A DNA stretch of 64,000 nucleotides from Propioniciclava soli (GCF_014858005.1 NZ_JACYOT010000007.1:177890-241889); one strand, 5' to 3'. Shown: positions 8,000 to 17,303, numbered from the stretch's first letter. Program-made: numbers and translations. Notes: generated from the letters alone by a model not told the origin.

Positions 8000-9944
8000 C
8001 CGCACCGCAGTGGTCGGCGCCGCCGACGAGCTGCTGCCCGGGTCCGCCGCGACCTGGCGGCAGGAGCCGGAGGCCGCGCGCATCCCCGCGTCCCTGCACG
8101 TGGACCGCACCCTGCCACCCCGGCACCGCCTCGACCGGTGGGTCGCACGGCACCGCGAGCGGCAAGACCATGCGCGCGCCGTGTTCGCCGCCTCACGCAA
8201 CCCCGAGCGCGGGTTGCCGGTGGCACGCATGCGCAGCGCCCTCGGCTTCATCGGATCCCTGCTGGGCACCCGCCGGCTGGGCGTGACGGCCATGATCGTG
8301 TTCAACGCGCTGGCCGCCGTGGCCGCGCTGGTGATCCCGCGTCTGCTGGGCGATCTCGTCGACGACGCGACCGGCGGCGGCGCCACGCTCCGCGAGACCG
8401 ACACAGTGCTGCTGTTCGTCCTCGGCGTCGTGCTGGCGCACGGGGTGCTCACGTTCGCGGCCCGGCGGGCGTCGGCGGTGGTGGGGTACGACCTCCTGGC
8501 GGCCGCGCGCGAGCATGTCGTCGAGACGGTGCTGCGCCTGCCGCTGGGCAAGGTCGAGGCGGCCTCGAGCGGCGACCTGATCACCCGCATCACGTCCGAC
8601 GTCAACAAGATGAGCAACGCGGTGCGTTGGTCGCTGCCCAACCTCATGACGTCGGCCACGATGGTCGCCCTCACCGTGGTCGCGCTGCTGCTGAACTCGC
8701 CGCTGCTGACGCTGCCCTTGGTCCTGAGCGCAGTGATGCTGTTCTTCTCCGTGCGTTCCTACCTGAAGCGGGCCATCGCGGGCTACATCACCGAGTCGGC
8801 GACCTACTCGCGCATCAACGCGACCGTCACCGAGACGGTGGAGGGGGCGCGGACCGTCGAGGCGCTGCGCCTCGCCGCCCACCGCCAGCAGCGGCTGGAC
8901 GACGACATCGCCGAGTCGTCCCAGGCCGAGCGTTACACGATGAGCCTGCGGAACCTGCTCTTCATCTGGCTCGACTTCGCCTTCCAGGTGCCGCTGGTGT
9001 TCGTGGTGCTCCTCGGCACGTGGGGCTACAGCGAGGGCTTGGTCACCGTGGGCCAGATCACCACGGCGGCCATCTACCTGCAGCAGCTCGTCTCACCGAT
9101 GGACCGCCTCATCCAGGTGCTGGACCACCTCCAGGTGGGCATCGCGGCCACCTCGCGTCTGCTCGGTGTCGCCGAGGTGCCGGACGACCGCACGCCCGGG
9201 GAGGTCACGCCCGCGGCGTCCGATCTCGTGGGCCGCGACCTGCGGTTCGCCTACCGCGAGGGCCACGACGTGCTGCACGGCGTCGACGTGGCGCTGCGCC
9301 CGGGGGAGCGGTTGGCGATCGTCGGGCCCTCCGGCTCGGGCAAGTCGACGCTCGGACGCCTCCTCGCCGGCATCAACCGGCCGCGGACGGGCGCGGTGAC
9401 GGTCGGCGGCGTCGACGTCATGGACCTGCCGCTACCCGTGTTGCGCGGCGAGGTGTGCCTGGTGTCGCAGGAGCACCACGTGTTCGTCGGCACGCTGCGC
9501 GACAACATCGTGCTCGCCCGCGAGGGCGCGGCCACCGACGCCGACGTCCGCGCCGCGCTCGCCGCGGTGGATGCCCAGGGCTGGACCGACCGCCTGCCCG
9601 ACGGGCTCGACACCCGCCTCGGGCAGGGCCGGACGGGGCTGACGCCGGCGCAGGCCCAGCAGGTGGCCCTGGCCCGGCTGGTGCTGGCCGACCCGCACAC
9701 GCTCGTGCTGGACGAGGCGACCTCGCTCATCGACCCGCGCACCGCCCGTCACCTCGAGGGCTCCATGGCTGCCCTGCTCAGCGACCGCACGGTCGTCGCC
9801 ATCGCGCACCGCCTGCACACCGCGCACGACGCCGACCGCATCGCGGTGGTCATCGACGGCCGGATCGCCGAGCTCGGCTCCCACGACGACCTGTTGGCCG
9901 CCGACGGCGAGTACGCCCACCTGTGGCGCACCTGGCGGAGCTGA
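7992..9944 (+). CDS. ABC exporter half-transporter with intact Walker motifs
   Basis: This 650-residue partner of the preceding gene starts at ATG 7992, inside the upstream reading frame, with a GGAGGG ribosome-binding site at 7981-7986. An unusually long N-terminal extension (about 95 residues) precedes six membrane segments. The nucleotide-binding domain has Walker A GPSGSGKST, Walker B HTLVLDEATSLID and an H-loop in VVAIAHRLHTA. Its signature is ruined, however: LTPAQAQQVALARL replaces LSGGQ. The composite site made from this protein's Walker A/B and the partner's LSGGQ is complete, while the other site is dead. This is a strongly asymmetric heterodimeric exporter. Confidence 0.9.
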   Translation: MTDRTAVVGAADELLPGSAATWRQEPEAARIPASLHVDRTLPPRHRLDRWVARHRERQDHARAVFAASRNPERGLPVARMRSALGFIGSLLGTRRLGVTAMIVFNALAAVAALVIPRLLGDLVDDATGGGATLRETDTVLLFVLGVVLAHGVLTFAARRASAVVGYDLLAAAREHVVETVLRLPLGKVEAASSGDLITRITSDVNKMSNAVRWSLPNLMTSATMVALTVVALLLNSPLLTLPLVLSAVMLFFSVRSYLKRAIAGYITESATYSRINATVTETVEGARTVEALRLAAHRQQRLDDDIAESSQAERYTMSLRNLLFIWLDFAFQVPLVFVVLLGTWGYSEGLVTVGQITTAAIYLQQLVSPMDRLIQVLDHLQVGIAATSRLLGVAEVPDDRTPGEVTPAASDLVGRDLRFAYREGHDVLHGVDVALRPGERLAIVGPSGSGKSTLGRLLAGINRPRTGAVTVGGVDVMDLPLPVLRGEVCLVSQEHHVFVGTLRDNIVLAREGAATDADVRAALAAVDAQGWTDRLPDGLDTRLGQGRTGLTPAQAQQVALARLVLADPHTLVLDEATSLIDPRTARHLEGSMAALLSDRTVVAIAHRLHTAHDADRIAVVIDGRIAELGSHDDLLAADGEYAHLWRTWRS

Positions 9945-9993
9945 GCCCGTCGGGTCAACGGTCAGCGGTCGACGGAGCTGACGGCGACCGGTG

Positions 9994-11724
9994 TCAGCGG
10001 ATGCGGACGGCGTGGATCTTCGCGTCGTAGCCGGCGAACACCATCGTGTCGCCGAAGACGCTGGGGGTGGACTCGATGTTGTTGCCGTCGGCGACGTCGA
10101 GGGTCGCGACGTCCTCCCCCGTCTGCGGGTCGAAGAGGTGCAGCACCCCGCCCGAATCGGGCAGGACGCCGTACTGCTGGCCGTCCTCCGCGGTCACCAG
10201 CACGGGCGAGCTCCACGAGTAGTTCGAGAGGTGGCGTCGCCACACGACCTCCCCGGACGCCTTGTCGAGGGCCACCATCGTGCCCTCGCGCGGCGCGGTC
10301 GTCCGGGCGATGTTGAAGAACACCAGGTCGGCGGTCGGGCCGCTGCCCATCATGGGGGACCCCATGAGGCCGCCGTTGATGGCCTGGAAGTAGGTGGGGA
10401 TGTCGTACTGCCACACCTGCTCGCCGGTCAGGGCGTCGAGCTTGCGGATGTTCGTGATGTGCTCGCCGCCCTCGGAGCCGCGCCGGTCGACCTCGTTGCC
10501 GGTGTAGACGAAGACGCGGCCGTCGGCCTCCTCGTCGAGCACCAGGGACGCGTCGGTGTCGTCGCCGGCGTTGACCATCCAGACGATCTCGAGCGTCGTG
10601 GCGTCCCAGCAGAAGACGTTGCCGTCGTTGTCGGCGGCGAACATGAGGTTGCGGTAGGCGACCGCGGAGTTCTCGATGCCGAACTTGTCGCTCGTGCTGG
10701 CCGCGTAGCGCAGCCGCGTCACCTCGGGGTCGACCGACACCGTGCCGGCCGCCGGATCGTAGGCCGAGTTCAGCTTGACCTTGTAGATGAGGCCGTTCTC
10801 GGCCGGAGCGATGACGGTGTCGGTTTCGGCATTGACGAGGGCGGAGGAGTCGAACGCGCCCCAATCCGCCCGCGGCGCCGCGGGGTCGAGCCCGGAGAGG
10901 TGCCACACCTCCTCGTTGCGGATCAGGTCAAACACGCGCCAGCGCCACGGCCCGATGGTGCCGTTGGTGTCGTTCAGGCCCTGGCCGGCGTAGAGCAACG
11001 GGTAGCCGCGCGGGTCGACCGACGCCGTGCCCTTGAATCCCCAACCCACCTCGATGGGCGGACGCGTCGGCTCGCCCGTCGCGAGATCGAAGCGGTAGAT
11101 CTTGCCCTCGAACACCGGGTAGATCACCTCGACGAACGCGTCGTCGTCGACGAACTGCTGCGCCAACCCCATGGCCACCTTGGTCTCCCGGGGCCACTGG
11201 ACGAGCAGGGGCTGGCCGGTCCAACCGGCGCCGGGCCAGTAGGACCCCTCGCCGCGGATCGACCCGATCTGCTGCTCCCACACCGGCTCGAGCGTGCGCT
11301 CGGTGACGGCCGGCGTCCCGTACGCCCCACCGGTGCGCCACGGGTTGCCGCGGAAGGTGAGGACGCCCGGCAGCTGCGCGTATGTCGCGGGGTCGCCGAA
11401 GGCGACCTCCTCGTCCGGCGCGTAGTCGGGAATCACCGCGCCGTCGCCGTCCAGCACCTCCCACGTCACCACGCCCGAGCCGTCGGCCATTGGCCGCTCC
11501 CAGCGGCCGTCGCCGAGATCGGTGGGGGGCTCATAGCCGGGGAGCGACTCCAGCGCGATCGACAGCGCGGCCGGGTCGGTCTCGGGGTCGACGGTGCGCG
11601 TCACCGGCGCCTCGGGGCGGTGGGGCCGATCGCCGGTCGCCACCACCGCGTCGGTCGAGCAAGCGGTCAACCCCGCGAGGGTCAGGGCGAGGCCGATCGC
11701 GGCCAGGCGGCGGGGCTGGTGCAT
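9994..11724 (-). CDS. PQQ-type beta-propeller lipoprotein
   Basis: A 576-residue exported lipoprotein: the N-terminus has a Lys/Arg-poor but hydrophobic signal ending in the lipobox LTAC (Cys about residue 22). The rest contains repeated blade motifs of the PQQ/quinoprotein propeller type (for example ALTGEQVWQYDIPTYFQA, ALDKASGEVVWRRHLSNY, DPQTGEDVATLDVADGN). Such propellers act as binding or scaffold domains as well as dehydrogenases; no catalytic residues can be read off here. A GAGGAG ribosome-binding site precedes ATG 11724. It faces the ABC exporter tail to tail and diverges from azlC. Confidence 0.85.
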   Translation of the reverse strand: MHQPRRLAAIGLALTLAGLTACSTDAVVATGDRPHRPEAPVTRTVDPETDPAALSIALESLPGYEPPTDLGDGRWERPMADGSGVVTWEVLDGDGAVIPDYAPDEEVAFGDPATYAQLPGVLTFRGNPWRTGGAYGTPAVTERTLEPVWEQQIGSIRGEGSYWPGAGWTGQPLLVQWPRETKVAMGLAQQFVDDDAFVEVIYPVFEGKIYRFDLATGEPTRPPIEVGWGFKGTASVDPRGYPLLYAGQGLNDTNGTIGPWRWRVFDLIRNEEVWHLSGLDPAAPRADWGAFDSSALVNAETDTVIAPAENGLIYKVKLNSAYDPAAGTVSVDPEVTRLRYAASTSDKFGIENSAVAYRNLMFAADNDGNVFCWDATTLEIVWMVNAGDDTDASLVLDEEADGRVFVYTGNEVDRRGSEGGEHITNIRKLDALTGEQVWQYDIPTYFQAINGGLMGSPMMGSGPTADLVFFNIARTTAPREGTMVALDKASGEVVWRRHLSNYSWSSPVLVTAEDGQQYGVLPDSGGVLHLFDPQTGEDVATLDVADGNNIESTPSVFGDTMVFAGYDAKIHAVRIR

Positions 11725-11815
11725 CGCGTGCTCCTCGGGGGGACGGGCTGGGCGTCGGGTGGCGCGCCGGGCTGGTGTCCCCGGGGTCGGGGGCGCCCCC
11801 AGCCTACTTCTCCGT

Positions 11816-11821
11816 TAGCCT
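11816..11821 (+). promoter_or_regulatory. -10 box of azlC (leaderless GTG start)
   Basis: TAGCCT is followed by exactly 6 bases and then GTG 11828. No Shine-Dalgarno sequence is present. Confidence 0.55.
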
Positions 11822-11827
11822 GCACCC

Positions 11828-12550
11828 GTGCCCACCCCGCCCACGAGCCCCGGAATGCGTCCGGACGCCCCCGCGCGGTGGGGCCGCCGGATGACGCCCG
11901 CCGAGCGGATGGGCGCGTCCATCGCCGTGGCGGTCGGGCTCTACGGGGTGTCGTTCGGGGCACTGGCCGTGGCGGCCGGGCTGGATGTCTGGCAGGCCGT
12001 GGCGCTCAGCGCGCTGATGTTCACCGGCGGCTCGCAGTTCGCCTTCATCGGCGTGTTGGGCGGGGGAGGGACGCTGCCGGCCGCGGTCACGGCCGCGTCC
12101 CTGTTGGGCGTGCGCAACGCCGTCTACGCGGTGCAGCTCAACGCGCTGCTGCGGCCGCCCGCGCGGCTGCGCCCCCTCCAGGCCCACCTGACCATCGACG
12201 AGTCGACGGCCACCGCCGTCGCCCAGGACGACCCCGACGAGCAACGCCGCGGCTTCTGGACGGCCGGCGTCGGCGTCTGGCTGCTGTGGACCCTGTTCAC
12301 GCTGGTCGGGGCCCTCGCCGGTGAGGCCCTCGGGGATCCGACCGTCTGGGGGTTGGACGGCGCCGCAGTGGCCGCGTTCCTCGGCCTGCTGTGGCCCCGG
12401 TTGCGCGACCGCGACCCCGTCGTCACCGCGGTGGCCGCCGCCTTCGTGACCCTCGTCGCCGTGCCGTTCGTGCCGCCCGGCGTCCCGATCATCCTGGCCG
12501 CGGTCGTCTCGGCCGCGCTGTCGCTCGTCCACCACCGGAGGAACCCGTGA
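11828..12550 (+). CDS. azlC: AzlC family branched-chain amino acid exporter subunit
   Basis: A 240-residue integral membrane protein of the AzlC family. The hallmark N-terminal block reads YGVSFGALAVAAGL followed by ALMFTGGSQFAFIGV, then about six further hydrophobic segments. AzlC works with the small AzlD subunit to export branched-chain amino acids. The GTG of azlD overlaps the azlC stop in a GTGA, as usual for this pair. The start at GTG 11828 is favoured by the -10 box 6 bases upstream; ATG codons at 11855 and 11891 are alternatives and would remove a Pro-rich N-terminus. Confidence 0.9.
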   Translation: MPTPPTSPGMRPDAPARWGRRMTPAERMGASIAVAVGLYGVSFGALAVAAGLDVWQAVALSALMFTGGSQFAFIGVLGGGGTLPAAVTAASLLGVRNAVYAVQLNALLRPPARLRPLQAHLTIDESTATAVAQDDPDEQRRGFWTAGVGVWLLWTLFTLVGALAGEALGDPTVWGLDGAAVAAFLGLLWPRLRDRDPVVTAVAAAFVTLVAVPFVPPGVPIILAAVVSAALSLVHHRRNP

Positions 12551-12858
12551 CCGATCTGTGGGGGTGGCTCCTGGCCGCCTGCGCCCTCGCCTGGCTGATC
12601 AAGCTCTCGGGCTACCTGCTGCCCGAGAGCTGGCTCGACCGCCCGTGGGTCCACACCGTCAGCACCGGCATGACCGCCGGGCTGCTGGCCTCCCTCGTGG
12701 TCACGAACACGGTCGTCTCCGGGCAGTCGCTCGTGGTGGACGCCCGCGTGGCGGCCCTCGCGGCCGGCGCCGTGGCGCTGTGGCTGCGGGCGCCCTACTT
12801 GGTCGTCGTGCTCGTCGGCGCGCTCGCCGCGGCGCTGGCGCGGCTCGCCGGCCTGTGA
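12547..12858 (+). CDS. azlD: AzlD family branched-chain amino acid exporter small subunit
   Basis: A 103-residue, very hydrophobic protein with four predicted membrane segments (starting WLLAACALAWLIKLSGYLLP), matching AzlD in size, topology and position directly behind azlC. Translation is coupled through the GTGA overlap at 12547-12550. The downstream inverted repeat around 12898-12915 (GGCAC-CCGG/CCGG-TGCC) may end the transcript. Confidence 0.9.
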   Translation: MTDLWGWLLAACALAWLIKLSGYLLPESWLDRPWVHTVSTGMTAGLLASLVVTNTVVSGQSLVVDARVAALAAGAVALWLRAPYLVVVLVGALAAALARLAGL

Positions 12859-12984
12859 GGCCCCGGCGGGCGGGGCGGTGAAGCCCTGCGGGACGGGGGC
12901 ACTGCCGGTACCGGTGCCACGGGGCCCTTTCCACGGGAGGCGCCGGGGCGGTTGACTGGACGTCGGAACCGAAAGGAGCACCTC

Positions 12985-13815
12985 ATGACCGAGGTTGTCG
13001 TCGTCATCGGAGCCGGGCTCATCGGCCAGGCCATCGCCCGCCGCGTCGGAGCGGGTCGCCGCATCATCCTGGCTGACCTGCGCCAGGAGAATGCGGACGC
13101 CGCCGTCGAGACGTTCCTCAACCACGGCTTCGACGCCGAGGCGGCGACGGTGGACGTCTCGTCCCGCGACGATGTCGCCGCCCTGGCCCGCCGCGCCGCC
13201 GAGGCGGGCGCCGTCAAGGCCGTCATCCATGCCGCCGGGGTGTCACCGTCGCAGGCACCGGTCGCGGCGGTGCTCCACGTCGACCTCTACGGCACCGCCG
13301 TCGTCCTGGAGGAGTTCGGCGAGGTCATCGCGCCCGGCGGCTCGGGCGTCGTGATCGCCTCCCAGTCGGGGCATCGCCTGCCCGCGCTCACCCCGGAGCA
13401 GGATCGTCTGCTCGCCACCACGCCCGCCGACGAGCTGCTCGGCCTGCCCTTCCTCGCCGAGGACGCCGTCACCGACACCCTGCACGCCTACCAGCTCTCC
13501 AAGCGCGCGAACGCGCTCCGGGTGAAGGGCGAGGCCGTCCGCTGGGGCGAGAGGGGCGCCACGGTGAACGCGATCAGCCCCGGCATCGTCATCACCCCGC
13601 TGGCCCGCGACGAGCTCACCGGGCCGCGCGGCGAGGGTTACCGGCGCATGCTCGAGCTCTCCCCGGCCGGCCGCGCCGGCACCCCCGACGAGATCGGCGA
13701 CCTCGGCGCCTTCCTGCTCGGGCCCCAGGGCCGCTGGATCTCCGGCAGCGACTTCCTGGTCGACGGCGGGGTCACCGCCTCCTGGTTCTACGGCCCGCTG
13801 CGCCCGCAGGAGTGA
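12985..13815 (+). CDS. Short-chain dehydrogenase/reductase
   Basis: A 276-residue classical SDR. The Rossmann glycine motif is GAGLIGQA (residues 8-15) rather than the usual TGxxxGxG; the NAG-equivalent reads HAAGVS; the catalytic pair is Y-x-x-x-K in YQLSKRA (about Tyr169, Lys173). The C-terminus has the family's FLVDGG. It should oxidise or reduce a small alcohol/ketone with NAD(P). ATG 12985 follows a clear AAAGGAG site at 12972-12978. It lies close to an esterase, a zinc alcohol dehydrogenase and their regulator, but on its own transcript. Confidence 0.88.
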   Translation: MTEVVVVIGAGLIGQAIARRVGAGRRIILADLRQENADAAVETFLNHGFDAEAATVDVSSRDDVAALARRAAEAGAVKAVIHAAGVSPSQAPVAAVLHVDLYGTAVVLEEFGEVIAPGGSGVVIASQSGHRLPALTPEQDRLLATTPADELLGLPFLAEDAVTDTLHAYQLSKRANALRVKGEAVRWGERGATVNAISPGIVITPLARDELTGPRGEGYRRMLELSPAGRAGTPDEIGDLGAFLLGPQGRWISGSDFLVDGGVTASWFYGPLRPQE

Positions 13816-13824
13816 GCGGACGCC

Positions 13825-15195
13825 TCAGGCCGCCAGCGCCGCCACGGTGATCAATCCGGGCCGACGCCGCGGCGCGAGGCGTCCGGTGCGCGCGAAGTCG
13901 CCCCAGATGCCGCGCACCGTGCGGCCGGCGACATCCACGTCGCGCCACGTGCTGCCGGCGAGGATCGCCGAGCCGCGCCAGGCGTCCTCGTCGCCGAAGA
14001 GCAGCGGCAGGTCGATCGTGTGGGCGGCCCGGTACGGGTTGCGCGGCGGCCCCCAGTCGAGCACGTACTGGTAGCCGTGCCCCCCGGCGCGGTGGTGGCG
14101 GCGGCCGAACGCCCGCGCGCCGCGTCCGTACACCACCTCGGTGAGCGACCGGACGGCCGCCTCCCGGACGCCGCGCCCCAGGCCCGGCACGGTCCCGGCC
14201 CGGCGCAGCGCCGGCACCTCGTCGGTGAACAGGGCCACCTCCCGCGCCGTCCAGCCCACCAGCACGTCCACGTCGTGCGCCACGTCCGACCACGCCTCGT
14301 CGCGCTCGCCCTCGGCGGGCAGCGGGTCGAACCCGTACTGGACGCCGAACGGCATCGCCGCCCGGAGGCCGAAGGGGCGGGCGGCGGCCTCGACATGGGC
14401 CTGGGCGGCCACGATCTCGTCGGCCGAGGAGTCCTCGTCGATGCCGGACGCCTCCTCAGCCATCGCCGCGCTCATGGCGGCCCGCTCCAGCGTGAGGCCG
14501 AACGGCGCGCTCGCGATGACGGCCCGCTGGAACAGCCCGCGGGTGCCCTCGGCGATCATCAGGTGCGCGACGGAGTCCCCGCCCGCCGACTGGCCGAACA
14601 GCGTCACGTTGCCGGGGTTGTCGCCGAACGAGGCGATGTTGCGGTGCACCCACGCCAAGGCCTCGACCTGGTCCAGCAGCCCCAGGTTCGCCGGGCGCCA
14701 CGCCTCGGCGCCGAGGTAGCCGAACATGCCGAGCCGATAGGTCACCGAGACCACCACCACCCGCTGCTCCATGACCAGCGGGTAGGGGTCGAAGATGCTG
14801 ATGTCGCCGGCCCCGGTGGTGTAGGAGCCGCCGTGGATCCACACCATCAAGGGCAGCCGGTCCGACGGCGACGCGTCGATCGGCAGGGTGATCGACAGGT
14901 TCTGGCAGTGCTCGCTCACCGGTTGCGGCTGCAGCGTCGGCGGCAGGATGACGCTGGGTTGCTTGATCGGCACCTGCGGGCACGACGGCGACCAGCGCGT
15001 CGCTTCGAACGGACGCCGCAGCGTCGTCACCGGCCGGGGGCGCTCGTGGCGGCCGGCCTTCGCGTACGGGATGCCGGTGGCCCGGGCGACACCTCGGTCG
15101 GTCCAGCCGCGGATCTCACCGGCCGGGGTCGTCCACACCGGCGCGTCCAGCCGCGACGGCTCGGGGGCGTGCGCCGGGGGAGGGGGAATGTCCAT
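13825..15195 (-). CDS. Carboxylesterase type B
   Basis: A 456-residue alpha/beta hydrolase of the type B carboxylesterase family. The N-terminal block GEIRGWTDRGVARATGIPYA and the oxyanion strand MVWIHGGSYTTG are typical, and the nucleophile elbow is GQSAGG (Ser about residue 203). There is no signal peptide, so it is cytoplasmic. It is somewhat shorter than the ~500-residue norm at the C-terminus. It lies 54 bases downstream of the MmyB-type regulator on the same strand, so the two probably share a transcript. The natural ester is unknown. Confidence 0.88.
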   Translation of the reverse strand: MDIPPPPAHAPEPSRLDAPVWTTPAGEIRGWTDRGVARATGIPYAKAGRHERPRPVTTLRRPFEATRWSPSCPQVPIKQPSVILPPTLQPQPVSEHCQNLSITLPIDASPSDRLPLMVWIHGGSYTTGAGDISIFDPYPLVMEQRVVVVSVTYRLGMFGYLGAEAWRPANLGLLDQVEALAWVHRNIASFGDNPGNVTLFGQSAGGDSVAHLMIAEGTRGLFQRAVIASAPFGLTLERAAMSAAMAEEASGIDEDSSADEIVAAQAHVEAAARPFGLRAAMPFGVQYGFDPLPAEGERDEAWSDVAHDVDVLVGWTAREVALFTDEVPALRRAGTVPGLGRGVREAAVRSLTEVVYGRGARAFGRRHHRAGGHGYQYVLDWGPPRNPYRAAHTIDLPLLFGDEDAWRGSAILAGSTWRDVDVAGRTVRGIWGDFARTGRLAPRRRPGLITVAALAA

Positions 15196-15249
15196 CGTCA
15201 GCCTTCTGCGCGGTGCGGTCGAGAAGGGACGCGGCGTCCCGCATCAAGG

Positions 15250-16119
15250 CTAGCCAGCCTCGGCCGCCACCGGGTCACTCGCCTGGTTGCCCACCCAGCT
15301 GGCGAGCAGGCCGAGCGCTTGGGCGTCCGCCGTGCCCGGCTCGGCCATGTAGGCGTTGAGGGTGAGCCCTTCGTCGGCGGTGAGGGTCATGGCCTCGTAG
15401 CTGAGCGTCAGCGACCCGACGACGGGGTGGTGGATCCGCTTGGTGCCGGTGCGGTGCTGGCGGACGTTGTGCGCCGCCCAGCGCTGCGCGAACGCGTCGC
15501 TGCGCGTCGAGAGCTCGCCCACCAGGTCGTGCAGGCCGCGGTCGTGGGGGTACTGGCCGCCGAGCGAGCGCAGCAGCGCGGCGGAGGCGTCGGCCACCTC
15601 GTCCCAGTCGGTGAAGAACTCCGGCGCCGCCGGGTCCAGGAACACGAACCGTGCCACGTTCGGACGCCGCATCTCCCACAGGGGCGCGTACAGGGCCCGG
15701 CCGAGCGCGTTGGCGGCCAGCAGGTCGGCGCGGGCGTTGCGGACGTAGGCCGGGGTGTCGCGCATGCCGTCCAACAACCACTGCACGGTGGGGCGGACGC
15801 GGCGGGTGGTGGTCCGCGGCCGGTTGCGGCCGGACGCATTCGCCGTGGCCGCCAGGTCGGCGAGGTGGGCGCGCTCGGCCTCGTCGAGCTGCAGGGCATC
15901 GGCCAGCGCGGCCAGAACCCCCTCGGAGACGCCGGCCAGGTTCCCCCGCTCCAGCCGCGTGTAGTAGTCGACACTCACGCCCGCGAGCATCGCGACCTCC
16001 TCGCGCCGCAGCCCACTGACGCGCCGATTGCCGCCCCACAGCGGCAGTCCGGCCCGCTCGGGGGTCAGCCGGTCGCGGCGGGTGCGCAGGAAGTCGCTGA
16101 CCTCGGCCTTGGTGTCCAT
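15250..16119 (-). CDS. XRE-family regulator with MmyB ligand-binding domain
   Basis: A 289-residue transcription factor. The N-terminal helix-turn-helix (about residues 8-70) contains RVSGLRREEVAMLAGVSVDYYTRLERG, split here as RVSGLRREEVAMLAGVS and VDYYTRLERG, the usual actinobacterial signature. The remainder is the MmyB-like domain (WLLDGMRDTPAYVRNARADLLAAN and following), which binds small hydrophobic ligands in characterised relatives. It is divergent from a zinc alcohol dehydrogenase and upstream of an esterase, both plausible targets. TACGGT lies 6 bases before ATG 16119, so the mRNA is probably leaderless. Confidence 0.88.
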   Translation of the reverse strand: MDTKAEVSDFLRTRRDRLTPERAGLPLWGGNRRVSGLRREEVAMLAGVSVDYYTRLERGNLAGVSEGVLAALADALQLDEAERAHLADLAATANASGRNRPRTTTRRVRPTVQWLLDGMRDTPAYVRNARADLLAANALGRALYAPLWEMRRPNVARFVFLDPAAPEFFTDWDEVADASAALLRSLGGQYPHDRGLHDLVGELSTRSDAFAQRWAAHNVRQHRTGTKRIHHPVVGSLTLSYEAMTLTADEGLTLNAYMAEPGTADAQALGLLASWVGNQASDPVAAEAG

Positions 16120-16220
16120 GCGTTCACCGTACGAGCCGACGCCTCCGCGAGGGAGGGTTTGCCAGTACCCCGAACGGCGGGGCCTTCCCCGCGCGGGCGG
16201 GCGGGGTGTGGAATGGAGGC
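16120..16220. promoter_or_regulatory. Divergent promoter region: regulator / zinc alcohol dehydrogenase
   Basis: On the minus strand TACGGT (16131-16126) is 6 bases from the regulator ATG. On the plus strand TGGAAT (16209-16214) is 6 bases from ATG 16221. Only 101 bases separate the two genes, so the regulator probably acts here. Confidence 0.5.
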
Positions 16221-17234
16221 ATGTTTGGAGCTGTCATCCACGCCCCCGGCGACGTCCGCCACGAGGAGCGCACCGACCCCGTCATCGAACACCCCACCGA
16301 CGCCGTGATCCGCACCGTCGCCGCCTGCGTCTGCGGCTCCGATTTGTGGCGCTACCGCGGCATCAGCGAGGTGACCGAGCCCACCCCGATCGGCCACGAG
16401 TACGTCGGCGTCGTCGAGGAGGTCGGCGGCGACGTCACCACCGTCGCGCCCGGCGACTTCGTCGTCGGCGGCTTCACCCACAGCTGCGGCACCTGCGCCG
16501 CCTGCCGGGCCGGCGCCACCTGCAACTGCCTCAACGGCGGCGGCTACGCCGGCTGCCAGGCCGAGAAGATCCGCATCCCGAACGCCGACGGCACCCTGCT
16601 CACGGTGCCCGGGCCGGTGGACGACGACCTCGTGCCGAGCCTGCTCGCCCTCTCCGACGTGATGTGCACCGGCTGGCACGGCGCCGTCAGCGCCCGCGTG
16701 GAGCCCGGCGCGAACGTCGTCGTCGTGGGCGACGGGGCCGTGGGGCTGTGCGCCGTGCTCTCCGCGGCGACGATGGGCGCCGGGAAGGTCATCGCGCTCA
16801 GCCGCCACGCCGATCGTCAGGCCGTGGCCACCGAGTTCGGCGCCACGCACATCATCGCCGAGCGCGGCGAGGAGGCGATCGCCCAGATCAAGGAGCTCAC
16901 CGACGGCATCGGCGCGGACTGCGTCATCGAGTGCGTCGGCACACAGGACGCCCGCCTGACCGCCGTGGACGCCTGCCGGGTCGGCGGCGACATCGGCCTG
17001 CTCGGGGTGCCCCACGGCGATCTGCCGGTCGACCAGCTCTTCTGGCAGAACAAGGGCCTCAAGGGTGGCCCCGCCCACGTGCGCGCCTACCTGCCGCACC
17101 TGCTCGAGCTCGTGCTCAGCCGCCAGATCAACCCGGGCCGCGTCTTCGACCTGGAACTGCCGCTCGCCGAGATCGGCGAGGCCTACGCCGCCATGGACGA
17201 GCGCCGGGCCATCAAGACGCTCGTGCGCCCCTGA
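16221..17234 (+). CDS. Zinc-dependent medium-chain alcohol dehydrogenase
   Basis: A 337-residue MDR enzyme. The catalytic zinc ligands are Cys38 (CGSD) and His59-Glu60 (GHEYVG). A Cys-rich structural-zinc loop lies at about residues 92-106 (CGTCAACRAG). The Rossmann glycine motif is GDGAVGL. It oxidises an alcohol or reduces an aldehyde with NAD(P). ATG 16221 is chosen over the upstream in-frame codon at 16206 because TGGAAT lies at the leaderless spacing and the protein then begins MFGAVIHAPGD as in homologues. The divergent MmyB-type regulator is the likely controller. Confidence 0.9.
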   Translation: MFGAVIHAPGDVRHEERTDPVIEHPTDAVIRTVAACVCGSDLWRYRGISEVTEPTPIGHEYVGVVEEVGGDVTTVAPGDFVVGGFTHSCGTCAACRAGATCNCLNGGGYAGCQAEKIRIPNADGTLLTVPGPVDDDLVPSLLALSDVMCTGWHGAVSARVEPGANVVVVGDGAVGLCAVLSAATMGAGKVIALSRHADRQAVATEFGATHIIAERGEEAIAQIKELTDGIGADCVIECVGTQDARLTAVDACRVGGDIGLLGVPHGDLPVDQLFWQNKGLKGGPAHVRAYLPHLLELVLSRQINPGRVFDLELPLAEIGEAYAAMDERRAIKTLVRP

Positions 17235-17250
17235 GCCCCCACCCTGAGCG

Positions 17251-17292
17251 GCGCTGGCGAAGTGATCCGGAAACGGATCACTTCGCCAGCGC
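17251..17292. terminator. Perfect 18-bp inverted repeat between convergent genes
   Basis: Arms 17251-17268 and 17275-17292 (GCGCTGGCGAAGTGATCC and its exact complement) flank the 6-base loop GGAAAC. It sits between the stops of the alcohol dehydrogenase and the MFS gene. A bidirectional terminator is likely although no T-run follows. Confidence 0.7.
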
Positions 17293-17303
17293 GTCGCTCG
17301 GCC

